Assembly (NCBI RefSeq): GCF_024211255.1
Contig: NZ_JAMLDY010000010.1
Coordinates: 1 to 64,000, forward strand
DNA length: 64,000 nucleotides
DNA from: Sphingomonas liriopis
Lineage (GTDB): Bacteria > Pseudomonadota > Alphaproteobacteria > Sphingomonadales > Sphingomonadaceae
Direction: 5' to 3'
The position numbers and the translations under genes were made by a program. This document shows positions 7,712 to 16,059 of this stretch, in pieces (the first letter of the stretch is position 1; every line of letters starts with the position of its first letter). The notes beneath the pieces are model-generated. The model saw nothing but the letters and a program-made list of their open reading frames with translations, was not told the origin of the DNA and did not search any database.

Positions 7712-8860
7712 TCAGCCGGCGGTGAAGGTCAGCCCCGCCTTGTCCTGCAACCGGTCGCGCAACGTCGTGCCGAGCAGCGCGCCGGGGGTCCAGATACCGC
7801 CCGCGCCCCCGGTCTCGAGCAGGCAGCGCGCGGTCTCGGCGATCATCTTCGACGTCGATCCGTAACCGGGGTCGCGATCCCCCGTCACCACCGCGTCGAA
7901 ACGCGCGCCGTCCGGCATCAGCCCGACGAACAGCAGGTCGTAATGGCCGCTGTCGCGCTCCTCCTTGCTCGGCCCCTCGCCGGGCTTGGGCCCCTTGTCG
8001 CTGGCGAGCGGATTGAGCTTGGCGATCGCCTCCGCCGCCGCCTTGCCCATCTCGCCCAGGCCGGCGACCATCATCTCGTCGTAGACGAAATCCTTGCCGT
8101 AGCGGTGGTCGAGCAGGAAGTTGGTGCGGTGGACGTTCTTGGTGTTGATCGCCGCCATGATGAACGGCGCGACCCAGGTGTTGAGCGTCGCGTCGAATTC
8201 GGGGAGCAGCCCGGTCGGCTGGTGCGGACCATTGAACCCCGGGGTCAGCGCGAACGGACTGGCGAGCAGCCCGAAGATCGACGGATCGCGCGCCGCCGCG
8301 GCGAGCGTCGCCTTCAGGCTGGCGGCGGTCCCGCCCGAAAAGCCGCCCTTCATGCTGCGCACCCGGCCCTTCACCCGCGGCGCGGGATGGCCGTATTTGG
8401 CCCGCGCGCATTCCTGCAAGGTCAGCACGCCGAGGTCGAAGGGGATCGAATCGAACCCGCAGGAAAAGACGATCCGCGCGCCGGTGCGCTGCGCCTCGGC
8501 CTGATGTGCGTCGATCATGTGACGCATCCAGGCGGGCTCGCCGCACAGGTCGACATAGGCGGTGCCCGCCGCGACGCAGGCGGCGACCAGCGGCGCGCCG
8601 TACAGCTGATACGGGCCGACGGTGGTCAGCACGACCGCCGTCGATTCTGCCATAGCCTTCAGCGAACCGGGATTGTCCGCATCGGCGACGATCAGCGGCG
8701 TATCGGCCGGCGCACCAATCAGATCGCGCACCTCCTCCAGCTTCGCCCCGCTGCGCCCGGCCATCGCCCAGCGGGTGACGCCTTGCTGGCTCAGATATTC
8801 GGCGACCAGCCGCCCGGTGAAGCCGGTCGCGCCATAGACGATGATGTCATAGTCGCGCAT
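7712..8860 (-). CDS. Saccharopine dehydrogenase-like oxidoreductase
   Basis: A 382-residue NAD(P)-binding protein of the saccharopine dehydrogenase-like family, which includes mycobacterial trans-acting enoyl reductases and eukaryotic SCCPDH. The Rossmann motif GATGFTGRLV lies at about residues 9-18. The C-terminal half contains LPEFDATLNTW and the end GTTLRDRLQDKAGLTF, typical of this group. Substrate unknown, perhaps lipid-linked. The ATG at 8860 is chosen over one six bases upstream because GGGAG has proper spacing only to 8860. The stop codon begins one base after the permuted small-gene fragment. Confidence 0.87.
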   Translation of the reverse strand: MRDYDIIVYGATGFTGRLVAEYLSQQGVTRWAMAGRSGAKLEEVRDLIGAPADTPLIVADADNPGSLKAMAESTAVVLTTVGPYQLYGAPLVAACVAAGTAYVDLCGEPAWMRHMIDAHQAEAQRTGARIVFSCGFDSIPFDLGVLTLQECARAKYGHPAPRVKGRVRSMKGGFSGGTAASLKATLAAAARDPSIFGLLASPFALTPGFNGPHQPTGLLPEFDATLNTWVAPFIMAAINTKNVHRTNFLLDHRYGKDFVYDEMMVAGLGEMGKAAAEAIAKLNPLASDKGPKPGEGPSKEERDSGHYDLLFVGLMPDGARFDAVVTGDRDPGYGSTSKMIAETARCLLETGGAGGIWTPGALLGTTLRDRLQDKAGLTFTAG

Positions 8861-8938
8861 TGCCATCTCCCGTTGCTTGACGTTTGCGTCATGCGCCTTG
8901 GGGCGGGCGGGATCAAGACGCCTCCATGGCCCCCCACC

Positions 8939-9042
8939 GTCATCCCGGCGCACGCCGGGACCCATGGAAGCGGTGAATGGGCGGCGGCGCGCACCCTCAC
9001 CACGGGTGCGTGTCCACGGGTCCCGGCTTTCGCCGGGATGAC
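8939..9042. repeat. REP-like paired palindrome, family B, copy 2
   Basis: GTCATCCCGGCGCACGCCGG and the inverted CCGGCTTTCGCCGGGATGAC flank a ~55-bp core. Together with copy 3 it fills most of the 330-bp gap 8861-9190, which holds no gene. Confidence 0.85.
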
Positions 9043-9072
9043 GAAAGAAGGGGGGCCCCTTCTTCTATGTCC

Positions 9073-9166
9073 GTCATCCCCGCGAAGGCGGGGATCCATA
9101 CTGGCTGCCGTCACGGCTCCATCCCGAACCACAGTGATTATGGATCCCCGCCTCCGCGGGGATGAC
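9073..9166. repeat. REP-like paired palindrome, family B, copy 3
   Basis: GTCATCCCCGCGAAGGCGGG and the inverted CCGCCTCCGCGGGGATGAC flank a ~50-bp core. It is the same subtype as copy 1 at 3546, lying 30 bp from the other subtype. Confidence 0.85.
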
Positions 9167-9190
9167 GGTGGAAAGGGAAGACCTGCCCCC

Positions 9191-10960
9191 CTACGCCGCC
9201 TCGCTGAACTGCAACCGCGCCAGCCGCGCATACAGCCCGCCCTGCCCGATCAGGCTGACATGCGTTCCCGATTCGACGATCCGCCCTTCGTCCATCACGA
9301 TGATCCGCTCCGCCGCGCGGACGGTCGCCAGCCGGTGCGCGATGACCAGCGTCGTGCGGTTCTCCATCAGCCGTTCGAGCGCCTGCTGCACCAGCCGTTC
9401 GCTTTCCGCGTCGAGCGCGCTCGTCGCCTCGTCGAGCAGCAGGATCGGGGCGTCACGCAGCAGCGCGCGCGCGATCGTCACGCGCTGGCGCTGGCCGCCC
9501 GACAGCCGCGCGCCGCCCTCGCCCAGATTGGTGTCGAGCCCCTGCGGCAGCGCGCGCAGGAAGTCGGCGGCATTGGCCGCCTCCGCCGCCGCCCAGAGTT
9601 CGTCGTCGCTTGCCTCCCAATGGCCGTAGCGCAGATTGTCGCGCGCGCTGGCGCCGAAGATCACCGTATCCTGCGGCACCATCGCGATCTGCGCGCGGAT
9701 CGCCGCCGGGTCCGCCTCGGTGAGGTCGACACCGTCGAGCAGGATCCGCCCCGCGGCGGGGTCGTAGAAACGCTCGGCGAGCTGGAACAGCGTCGACTTG
9801 CCCGCGCCCGAGGGGCCGACCACCGCCACCGTCTCGCCGGGGCGGACGCTCAGCGTGAAATCGTCGAGCGCGGCGACCTCGGGCCGGGTCGGATAGTGGA
9901 AGCGCACGTTCTCGAACGCGAGCGCACCGTTCACCGGCACCGGCAGCGGGATCGGCGCGGGCGGACGCGTGATCTCCGGCTGTTCGGCGAGCAGTTCGGC
10001 GAGGCGGCTCGCCGCGCCCGCACCGCGCAACAGGTCGCCATAGACTTCGGTCAGCGCGCCGAACGCGCCCGCGACGATACCGCCGGTCAGGACGAAGGCG
10101 GCGATCGCACCACCGCTGATCCGCCCCGCAGCGACGTCGGTCGCGCCCTCCCACAGCACCAGCGTGATCGATCCGAAGATCAGGAAGATCATGATCGCGG
10201 TCATCACCGCGCGCAGGCCGATCCGGCGCTTCGCCGCGGCGAAGGTCGCGTCGACCGCCGCGGTGAAGCGCCGCGCCTCGCGGGGTTCCTGACCGAATGC
10301 CTGGACGATCTTCATCGCGCCCAGCGTCTCGGTGACCAGCGAGCCGACGTCGGCGACGCGATCCTGCGAGGTGCGTGACAGGTTGCGGATGCGCCGGCCG
10401 AGGATCGTCACCGGCAGGATGATCAGCGGGATGCCGAGCAGCAGCATGCCCGCCAGCTTGGGCGACAGCGCGAACAGATAGATCATGCCGCCGACGCCGG
10501 TGAACATGTTGCGCAGCGCGATGCTGACCGTGCTGCCGACGACGGTCTCGATCAGCGACGTGTCAGACGTCAGGCGCGACGCGATCTCCGATGGGCGATT
10601 TTCCTCGAAGAAGCGCGGCGTCAGGCCGAGCAGATGCGCCTGCACCGTCGTGCGGATGTCTGCGACGACGCGTTCGCCGAGCCAGGACACGAAATAGAAG
10701 CGGATCGCGGTCGCCACCGCCAGCACCGCGACGATCATCAGCAGGTAATGGAACGACGAGGCGACCGATCCTTCGCCCCCCGGCGCGAAGCCGCGATCGA
10801 TGACCCGCTTGAAGCCATAGGGGATCCCGATCGTCGCCGCCGAGGTGGTGGCGAGCGCGGCGAGCGCGATCGCGAGATGGCGCGGATAACACAGCACCCG
10901 ATCCCATACGAGGCGGAGGTCGCCGAGCCGGCGATTGCTGGAAACGGGAGATTGGGCCAT
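9191..10960 (-). CDS. ABC exporter half-transporter (MsbA-related)
   Basis: A 589-residue fusion of a six-helix transmembrane domain (about residues 20-310) and an ATPase domain (about 345-585). The ATPase shows Walker A GPSGAGKST, signature LSGGQRQRVT, Walker B ILLLDEATSALD and the switch histidine in LVIAHRLATV. It resembles the MsbA-related exporters of alphaproteobacteria (TIGR02204 type), which act as homodimers in the inner membrane. Substrate, lipid or drug, cannot be told. Start ATG at 10960. It is transcribed away from the PHB depolymerase across a ~150-bp divergent gap. Confidence 0.92.
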   Translation of the reverse strand: MAQSPVSSNRRLGDLRLVWDRVLCYPRHLAIALAALATTSAATIGIPYGFKRVIDRGFAPGGEGSVASSFHYLLMIVAVLAVATAIRFYFVSWLGERVVADIRTTVQAHLLGLTPRFFEENRPSEIASRLTSDTSLIETVVGSTVSIALRNMFTGVGGMIYLFALSPKLAGMLLLGIPLIILPVTILGRRIRNLSRTSQDRVADVGSLVTETLGAMKIVQAFGQEPREARRFTAAVDATFAAAKRRIGLRAVMTAIMIFLIFGSITLVLWEGATDVAAGRISGGAIAAFVLTGGIVAGAFGALTEVYGDLLRGAGAASRLAELLAEQPEITRPPAPIPLPVPVNGALAFENVRFHYPTRPEVAALDDFTLSVRPGETVAVVGPSGAGKSTLFQLAERFYDPAAGRILLDGVDLTEADPAAIRAQIAMVPQDTVIFGASARDNLRYGHWEASDDELWAAAEAANAADFLRALPQGLDTNLGEGGARLSGGQRQRVTIARALLRDAPILLLDEATSALDAESERLVQQALERLMENRTTLVIAHRLATVRAAERIIVMDEGRIVESGTHVSLIGQGGLYARLARLQFSEAA

Positions 10961-11113
10961 CGCGCCAGCGCCTAGCAGCCGGGGGGCACGGGCTCAACGG
11001 CGCGCGCGGTGCCCCGGTTCGGCGCCGATCGCGCGTCTCGGGCGTTCAGGCCGATTGAACATGCCGCAAATGACGTTACGTATACGGCAACCTATTTGGG
11101 CGATAACACGATC

Positions 11114-12331
11114 ATGCTGTACGATGCCTATGAGATGCAACGCTCGATGCTCAACGGAGCGAGCGCGATAGCGACCTTCGGCGCCGACTGGATGCGCAAC
11201 CCCGCCAACCCCTGGTCCTATGTCGGCGGCGGTTCGGTGGTCAGCTCCGCGCTCGAAGTGTTCGCGCATGCCTCGGCGACGCGCGGCAAGCCCGCGTTCG
11301 GGCTGACGCACACCGTGATCGACGGGCGCGAGGTCGCGGTCACCGAAGAGATCGTGCTGCAGAAGCCGTTCGGCCAGCTGAAGCGCTTCCGCCGCGAGGG
11401 CATCGAAGGCAGCCCCAAATTGCTGATCGTCGCGCCGATGTCGGGCCATTACGCCACGCTGCTGCGCGGCACGGTCGAGCGGATGCTCCCGTCTGCCGAA
11501 GTGTACATCACCGACTGGCGCGATGCGAAGCTGGTGCCGCTCAGCGACGGCCGCTTCGACCTCGACGATTATATCGATTATCTGATCGCCTTCATGGAAG
11601 AGATCGGGCCGGGCGCGCACATGCTCGCGGTCTGCCAGCCGTCGGTGCCCTGCTATGCCGCGACCGCGCTGATGAGCGCCGACCGGAATCCGTGCCGGCC
11701 GCGGACGCTGACCATGATGGGCGGCCCGATCGACACGCGCGAGGCGCCGACCGCGGTCAACACGCTGGCGACCGAACGGCCGCATGCGTGGTTCGAGCAG
11801 AATGTCGTCGTGACGGTGCCGATGATGTACCCCGGCGCGGGCCGCAAGGTATACCCCGGCTTCCTGCAGCTCGCCGGTTTCATGTCGATGAACCTCGGCA
11901 ACCACATGATGAGCCATTGGGAGATGTTCAAGCATCTCGTCCAGGGCGACGGCGAAAGCGCCGACGCGACCAAGGGCTTCTACGAGGAATATCGCTCGGT
12001 CTGCGACATGACCGCGGAATTCTACTTGCAAACGGTGGATCTGGTCTTCCAGACGCATGCGCTGCCGCGTGGCACGATGATGCACCGCGGGCGTCCCGTC
12101 GATCCGGGCGCGATCACGGACGTCGCGGTGCTGGCGATCGAGGGCGAGCGCGACGACATTTCGGGCCTCGGCCAGACGAAGGCGGCGCTGACCCTGGCGA
12201 CCAACCTCGCCGACGACAAGAAGCGCTATCTGATGGCGGAGGGCGCGGGCCATTACGGCATCTTCAACGGTTCGAAATGGCGCAATCAGGTCGCGCCGGT
12301 CGTCGAGGAATGGATGGCGACGCACGCCTGA
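11114..12331 (+). CDS. phaZ: Intracellular polyhydroxybutyrate depolymerase
   Basis: A 405-residue PhaZ of the intracellular Ralstonia type, which breaks down stored poly-3-hydroxybutyrate granules. The nucleophile is a cysteine rather than the serine of lipases: Cys174 in LAVCQPSVP, at the end of a beta-strand as expected. The C-terminal GAGHYGIFNGSKWRNQ supplies the active-site histidine and is highly typical of the family. A longer frame opens at 11009, but the family N-terminus MLYDAYEMQR fits the ATG at 11114. Thiolase and MaoC hydratase genes at 13.3-15.0 kb could act in related C4 acyl metabolism. Confidence 0.93.
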   Translation: MLYDAYEMQRSMLNGASAIATFGADWMRNPANPWSYVGGGSVVSSALEVFAHASATRGKPAFGLTHTVIDGREVAVTEEIVLQKPFGQLKRFRREGIEGSPKLLIVAPMSGHYATLLRGTVERMLPSAEVYITDWRDAKLVPLSDGRFDLDDYIDYLIAFMEEIGPGAHMLAVCQPSVPCYAATALMSADRNPCRPRTLTMMGGPIDTREAPTAVNTLATERPHAWFEQNVVVTVPMMYPGAGRKVYPGFLQLAGFMSMNLGNHMMSHWEMFKHLVQGDGESADATKGFYEEYRSVCDMTAEFYLQTVDLVFQTHALPRGTMMHRGRPVDPGAITDVAVLAIEGERDDISGLGQTKAALTLATNLADDKKRYLMAEGAGHYGIFNGSKWRNQVAPVVEEWMATHA

Positions 12332-12337
12332 TACGAC

Positions 12338-12365
12338 GAGAGCGGCCCCGGTGGGAGCCGCTCTC
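12338..12365 (+). terminator. Hairpin after phaZ
   Basis: GAGAGCGGC / GCCGCTCTC with a 10-nt loop starts 7 bp after the phaZ stop codon. It lacks a strong T-tract; the next hairpin, about 12 bp further on, supplies one. Confidence 0.5.
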
Positions 12366-12376
12366 GATGGGTTTGG

Positions 12377-12404
12377 AAAGGGGCGGCTGCGGGCCGCCCC
12401 TTTT
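12377..12404. terminator. Bidirectional terminator between phaZ and the stress protein
   Basis: The stem AAGGGGCGGC / GCCGCCCCTT, with A residues before it and T residues after it, can terminate in both directions. It lies between the convergent phaZ and 12409-12891 genes. Confidence 0.85.
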
Positions 12405-12408
12405 CGTA

Positions 12409-12891
12409 TCAGGCGACCGAGCCGACCACCGCGTGGCTACCCGATTCCTCGCCGCGGATCGTGCCGCCGAACAGCATCTTGAGGCGACCGCCGACCGAGA
12501 TATCAGTTTCCCAAAGCTCGGCGCTGTCGATGTCGAAGCGCAGCAGCGTCAGGTTGGGATCGGCCTTGCCGCCCGGAAACCACGCCTCGACCTGGTTGTT
12601 CCAAAGCTTGTCGATCTGCGCACGATCATCGTCCCGGGTTACATTGCCGGCCAGGCAGGCGAAGAAGTCATGCCCCTTGCCGACGAACTGCGCCATCGCG
12701 TCGCCGCCGGCGGCGATGCGGTTGTCCTTGCCGGCGAAGAAGAACAGCGTGTTGGGTTGATCGTCGTCGATCTGCGCGGTCATCGGCTCGGAATGCTCGC
12801 CGTCGTTCAGCCCGATCATTACGAACGGGCTGCTCTTCAACTTGTCGAGGAATTTGGCGGCAACCTCCTGCGGGCTGTCGTGATCGGCCAT
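12409..12891 (-). CDS. Pyridoxamine 5'-phosphate oxidase-like general stress protein
   Basis: A 160-residue protein of the split-barrel FMN-binding fold, in the group annotated as general stress protein 26-like. Supporting segments are VMIGLNDGEHSEPMTAQ, TLFFFAGKDNRIA, a beta-bulge region FFACLAGNVTRDDD, and the C-terminal DPNLTLLRFDIDSAELWE. Family members bind FMN or F420, and the reaction is usually unknown. Start ATG at 12891. It is transcribed alone, ends at the bidirectional terminator shared with phaZ, and its 5' end faces the 30-residue peptide gene across a 162-bp divergent gap. Confidence 0.85.
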   Translation of the reverse strand: MADHDSPQEVAAKFLDKLKSSPFVMIGLNDGEHSEPMTAQIDDDQPNTLFFFAGKDNRIAAGGDAMAQFVGKGHDFFACLAGNVTRDDDRAQIDKLWNNQVEAWFPGGKADPNLTLLRFDIDSAELWETDISVGGRLKMLFGGTIRGEESGSHAVVGSVA

Positions 12892-12944
12892 GCGTCATCT
12901 CCTGTCCTATGTGCCGGGAGAACGAGTGCGGCCGGGGTTGGTTG

Positions 12945-12975
12945 CGCTCTTGTAGAGGGGCTCTCTACAAGAGCG
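12945..12975. promoter_or_regulatory. Perfect 13-bp inverted repeat in a divergent intergenic region
   Basis: CGCTCTTGTAGAG / CTCTACAAGAGCG with loop GGGCT. It lies 53 bp upstream of one gene and 78 bp upstream of the other, neither of which ends here. A terminator is therefore unlikely; an operator or a 5'-leader structure fits better. The sequence is unrelated to repeat families R, B and C. Confidence 0.6.
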
Positions 12976-13053
12976 AGGCATTGCCGGTTTGTCCTGCGAT
13001 CAGCATACGTCTCCTCGGCGGCGATCCTGCCGTCATCCGAGAAAGGTAAGCGT

Positions 13054-13146
13054 ATGCATCTTGCCGAACTGTGCCTGATCTTGGGCACGCTCTTCGCCTT
13101 CGGGACCTTGATCCTGAAGATCATCGAAGTGGCGCGTCCGAAATAA
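13054..13146 (+). CDS. Predicted 30-residue single-helix membrane peptide
   Basis: The reading frame runs from ATG at 13054 to TAA at 13146. GAAAGG lies about 8 bases upstream. The peptide has a short N-terminus (MHLAEL), one hydrophobic helix of about 17 residues (CLILGTLFAFGTLILKII) and a basic tail ending RPK. This is the layout of holin-like or type I toxin peptides and of small membrane regulators; no homology is claimed. It is flanked by a strong inverted repeat upstream and two hairpins downstream, which suggests a discrete transcript. Too short for confident assignment, but the ribosome site, composition and isolation support it. Confidence 0.5.
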   Translation: MHLAELCLILGTLFAFGTLILKIIEVARPK

Positions 13147-13156
13147 GGCGCCGGGC

Positions 13157-13221
13157 GGGGTTCGGGTTGCAGCTCGAACCCCAAACGCATTGAGCCCCGA
13201 CCGTTGCAGCGATCGGGGCTC
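13157..13221 (+). terminator. Two successive hairpins after the small peptide gene
   Basis: GGGGTTCG / CGAACCCC at 13157-13182 and GAGCCCCGACC / GATCGGGGCTC at 13192-13221. The second is followed by GAGAAAGG rather than T residues. They lie between the peptide gene and the convergent thiolase gene, and could end transcription or protect a short RNA. Confidence 0.55.
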
Positions 13222-13276
13222 GAGAAAGGCGCGTATGCAATCGCCGTAATCTAAATATCGTCCGAGGGGATAAATT

Positions 13277-14458
13277 TCAACTCATAACTTCGAACAACCC
13301 CGCGGCGCCCATGCCGCCGCCGACGCACATCGTCACGACAACGTACTTCGCGCCGCGGCGCTTGCCTTCGATCAGCGCGTGGCCGGTCATGCGGGCGCCG
13401 GACATGCCGTAGGGGTGGCCGATCGAGATCGCGCCGCCATTGACGTTCAGCAGCTCGTCGGGGATGCCGAGCGTGTCGCGGCAATAGAGGACCTGCACCG
13501 CGAAGGCTTCGTTGAGTTCCCACAGGCCGATGTCGTTCATCGTGAGGCCGTTCTTTTCGAGCAGCTTCGGGATCGCGAAGACCGGGCCGATTCCCATCTC
13601 GTCGGGCTTGGTGCCCGCCACCGCCATGCCGACGTAGCGGCCGAGCGGGGTCAGGCCCTTCGCCGCGGCGACGCTTTCCTCCATCAGCACCGACGCCGCG
13701 GCGCCGTCGGACAGCTGGCTGGCATTACCGGCGGTGATGACGCCGTCGGGGCCGACGACGGGCTGCAACGCCTGCAAGCCTTCCAGCGTGGTGTCGGCGC
13801 GGTTGCCCTCGTCCTTCGAGAGGGTCACGTCCTTGGTGCTGACCTCTTTGGTCGCCTTGTCGATGACGTTCATCGTCGCCGAGAGTGCGACGATCTCGTC
13901 GTCGAACTTGCCCGCGGCCTGCGCGGCGGCGGTGCGCTGCTGCGACTGGAGGCCATAGGCGTCCTGTGCATCGCGGCCGATACCGTAGCGCTTGGCGACC
14001 GTCTCGGCGGTCTGGAGCATCGGCATGTAGATGTCGCCGTGCATCGCGATGAGAGTCTTGTCGACGCCGACGCGCATCTGCGGGGTCTGGACCATGCTGA
14101 TGCTCTCGACGCCGCCGCCGATCGCGACGTCCATGCCGTCGACGACGATCTGCTTGGCGGCGGTGGCGATCGCCATCAGGCCGCTGGCGCACTGGCGGTC
14201 GAGCGACATGCCCGAGACCGAGGTCGGCAGGCCCGCCATCAGCGCTGCCTGGCGCGCGATGTTGCCGGCCTGATGCCCCTGCTGGAGCGCCGCGCCGAAG
14301 ACGACGTCCTCGACCTCGGCGCCGTCGATCCCGGCGCGCTTGACGGCGTGCTCGATGGCGTGGCCGGCGAGCGCCTGGGGCGTGGTGTTGTTGAAGGCGC
14401 CGCGATAGGCGCGGCCGATGGGGGTGCGGGCGGTGGAGACGATGACGGCGGAGCGCAT
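13277..14458 (-). CDS. Acetyl-CoA C-acyltransferase (thiolase)
   Basis: A 393-residue thiolase that cleaves 3-ketoacyl-CoA with CoA or condenses two acyl-CoAs. All three catalytic positions are visible: nucleophile Cys90 in DRQCASGL, His348 in [10 protein letters not shown] and Cys378 in MCVGGGMG. The ATG at 14458 is chosen over a TTG two codons earlier because AGGGAAG has better spacing. The MaoC-type hydratase gene lies 58 bp upstream on the same strand, so hydratase and thiolase steps are probably made from one transcript. FadA-like degradation or a PhaA-like role cannot be separated by sequence alone. Confidence 0.92.
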   Translation of the reverse strand: MRSAVIVSTARTPIGRAYRGAFNNTTPQALAGHAIEHAVKRAGIDGAEVEDVVFGAALQQGHQAGNIARQAALMAGLPTSVSGMSLDRQCASGLMAIATAAKQIVVDGMDVAIGGGVESISMVQTPQMRVGVDKTLIAMHGDIYMPMLQTAETVAKRYGIGRDAQDAYGLQSQQRTAAAQAAGKFDDEIVALSATMNVIDKATKEVSTKDVTLSKDEGNRADTTLEGLQALQPVVGPDGVITAGNASQLSDGAAASVLMEESVAAAKGLTPLGRYVGMAVAGTKPDEMGIGPVFAIPKLLEKNGLTMNDIGLWELNEAFAVQVLYCRDTLGIPDELLNVNGGAISIGHPYGMSGARMTGHALIEGKRRGAKYVVVTMCVGGGMGAAGLFEVMS

Positions 14459-14516
14459 GGGCAAACTTCCCTGACTTCACGCATGGATGCGTGACGGTGA
14501 AAACTAGATATCGTTA

Positions 14517-14975
14517 TTATACAAAGGCTTGGCTGATCCATTCGGCGATCAGCGCGGGCTTGTCCTGGCCTTCGATCTCGACGGTGAATTCGGTCGTCTG
14601 CTGGAACTGGCCGGGACGCTTTTCGTCGAATGCGGTGAGCGTGAAGCGGCCGCGGACGCGGCTGCCCGAACGCACGGGGGTGAGGAAGCGGACCTTGTTG
14701 CCGCCGTAATTGACCCCCATCCGCACGCCCTCCAGCCGGGGTGCGTCGGGGACCTTCGACGCCAGCAGCGGCATCAGCGACAGCGTGAGGAAGCCGTGCG
14801 CGATCGTGCCGCCGAACGGCGTCGCCGCGGCGGCGACGGGATCGACGTGGATGAACTGGTGATCCCCCGTCGCCTCGGCGAAGCGGTCGATCATGGCCTG
14901 CGTCACCTCGACCCAGTCGGAGACGGTCTCGGTGCCGATCCTTGCCTTCATCTCGTCGACGGTGACGGTCGTCAT
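14517..14975 (-). CDS. MaoC-family (R)-specific enoyl-CoA hydratase
   Basis: A 152-residue hot-dog-fold protein. The hydratase-2 signature is clear: DHQFIHVDP at about residues 38-46, holding the catalytic Asp and His, followed by FGGTIAHGFLTLS. It adds water to trans-2-enoyl-CoA to give (R)-3-hydroxyacyl-CoA. A longer frame runs to 15110, but GGAGGG lies a few bases upstream of the ATG at 14975 and the family begins about there. It heads a probable two-gene operon with the thiolase. PHB depolymerase nearby makes hydroxyacyl turnover a sensible context. The 259 bp upstream, 14976-15234, show no further gene. Confidence 0.92.
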   Translation of the reverse strand: MTTVTVDEMKARIGTETVSDWVEVTQAMIDRFAEATGDHQFIHVDPVAAAATPFGGTIAHGFLTLSLMPLLASKVPDAPRLEGVRMGVNYGGNKVRFLTPVRSGSRVRGRFTLTAFDEKRPGQFQQTTEFTVEIEGQDKPALIAEWISQAFV

Positions 14976-15234
14976 GCAGCCCTCCGCAGGTTCGCCACCC
15001 TCTAGGCGCGAGATGCCGCTGTTCGCAAGACCCGACCGACCGAAAACTGGAACGACGACGGCAACGGGAGCGATTTGTCGGCTCAAACCGCCGTGTAGGG
15101 TGGTGATCACGGCGGACCCGATCTTCTAAAACCTGTGGACGATCGCCACGGGCGATAAAAGTGCGCGTCCCGCAACCCCCGTCTTGCCGTCGTCGGGCGA
15201 ACCGGCGACACGGGCGCAAACGGGAGAATGTTCG

Positions 15235-16053
15235 ATGTCCGCCCTGACCATCCTCACGCTGTCGGCAGCGATCGCCCAACAGGCACCCGCGGCACCCCCA
15301 CCGGCGGCTACGGCGCCGACCGAGGCGCAGCGGCTGGCGCAATCGGCGAGCCTCGGCCGGCTGGTCTATGCGCTCGATCGCGCGGCATGGGTCAGTTCGG
15401 ATGCGTTGACCGCGCAGGTGCCGAAGGACCAGCTCGGCAGCGTCGGCGGCTATGTCGTCGAGATCGTCGACGGCAAGACGCTGCGCGTCACCTATTACCG
15501 GGGCGCGGCGGCGGAGGCGCGAGCGTTCTTCACCGCCGACGTTCGCGATCTGAAGGTGGTGAGCAGCGAGCGGCTGGCGACGCCCGTGCCGCTCACGCCC
15601 ACCCAGGCGATGCTGGCCGCCGCGCGCACGACCGCGGCGAAGACGGCGGTGACGCTGGGTTACCGGCCCTGCACGCCGGTTCCGTTCAACACGGTGGTGC
15701 TGCCGCCGCGATCGGGCGGGCCGGCGGTCGTCTATCTGCTGACCGCGCAACAGGATGCCCGCCGCTACGTGATGGGCGGCAATTACCGCGTCGTGGTCGC
15801 CGCCGACGGCACGGTGCTGTCGACCCGACCCTATGACAAATCCTGCCGAACGGTCGATCTGCCCAGCTTGCCGCCTGGAGCCAAGCCAGTCGGCTTCGTC
15901 GTCAATCATCTGCTCGATCCGGTGCCGACCGAGATGCACGTCTTCGCATCGTACAGCCTGCGGATGCCGGTGTTCGTGAGCACGCCCGATGGCAGGCGGT
16001 GGAAGGTGGCGAGCGACGCGATCACGCCGATGGCCGCACCGCCCGCGCAATAG
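15235..16053 (+). CDS. Secreted hypothetical protein (272 aa)
   Basis: I recognise no family. The N-terminus MSALTILTLSAAIAQQAPAA looks like a Sec signal peptide cut near AQQA, followed by a Pro/Ala-rich linker and a globular domain of about 230 residues. Two cysteines (CTPV and KSCRT) could pair in the periplasm. The segment DPVPTEMHVFASYSLRMPVFV near the C-terminus looks like a beta-rich core. GGGAGAA supports the ATG at 15235. It converges on the MscS gene with 6 bp between stop codons. Confidence 0.8.
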   Translation: MSALTILTLSAAIAQQAPAAPPPAATAPTEAQRLAQSASLGRLVYALDRAAWVSSDALTAQVPKDQLGSVGGYVVEIVDGKTLRVTYYRGAAAEARAFFTADVRDLKVVSSERLATPVPLTPTQAMLAAARTTAAKTAVTLGYRPCTPVPFNTVVLPPRSGGPAVVYLLTAQQDARRYVMGGNYRVVVAADGTVLSTRPYDKSCRTVDLPSLPPGAKPVGFVVNHLLDPVPTEMHVFASYSLRMPVFVSTPDGRRWKVASDAITPMAAPPAQ

Positions 16054-16059
16054 CGCCGG

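Noticed and set aside
7628..10378. A 916-codon open frame on the plus strand
   Set aside because: It lies antisense to the oxidoreductase and ABC exporter genes and crosses several repeats. Its product is Arg/Gly/Asp-rich with no family features, as expected from the mirror frame of GC-rich coding DNA.
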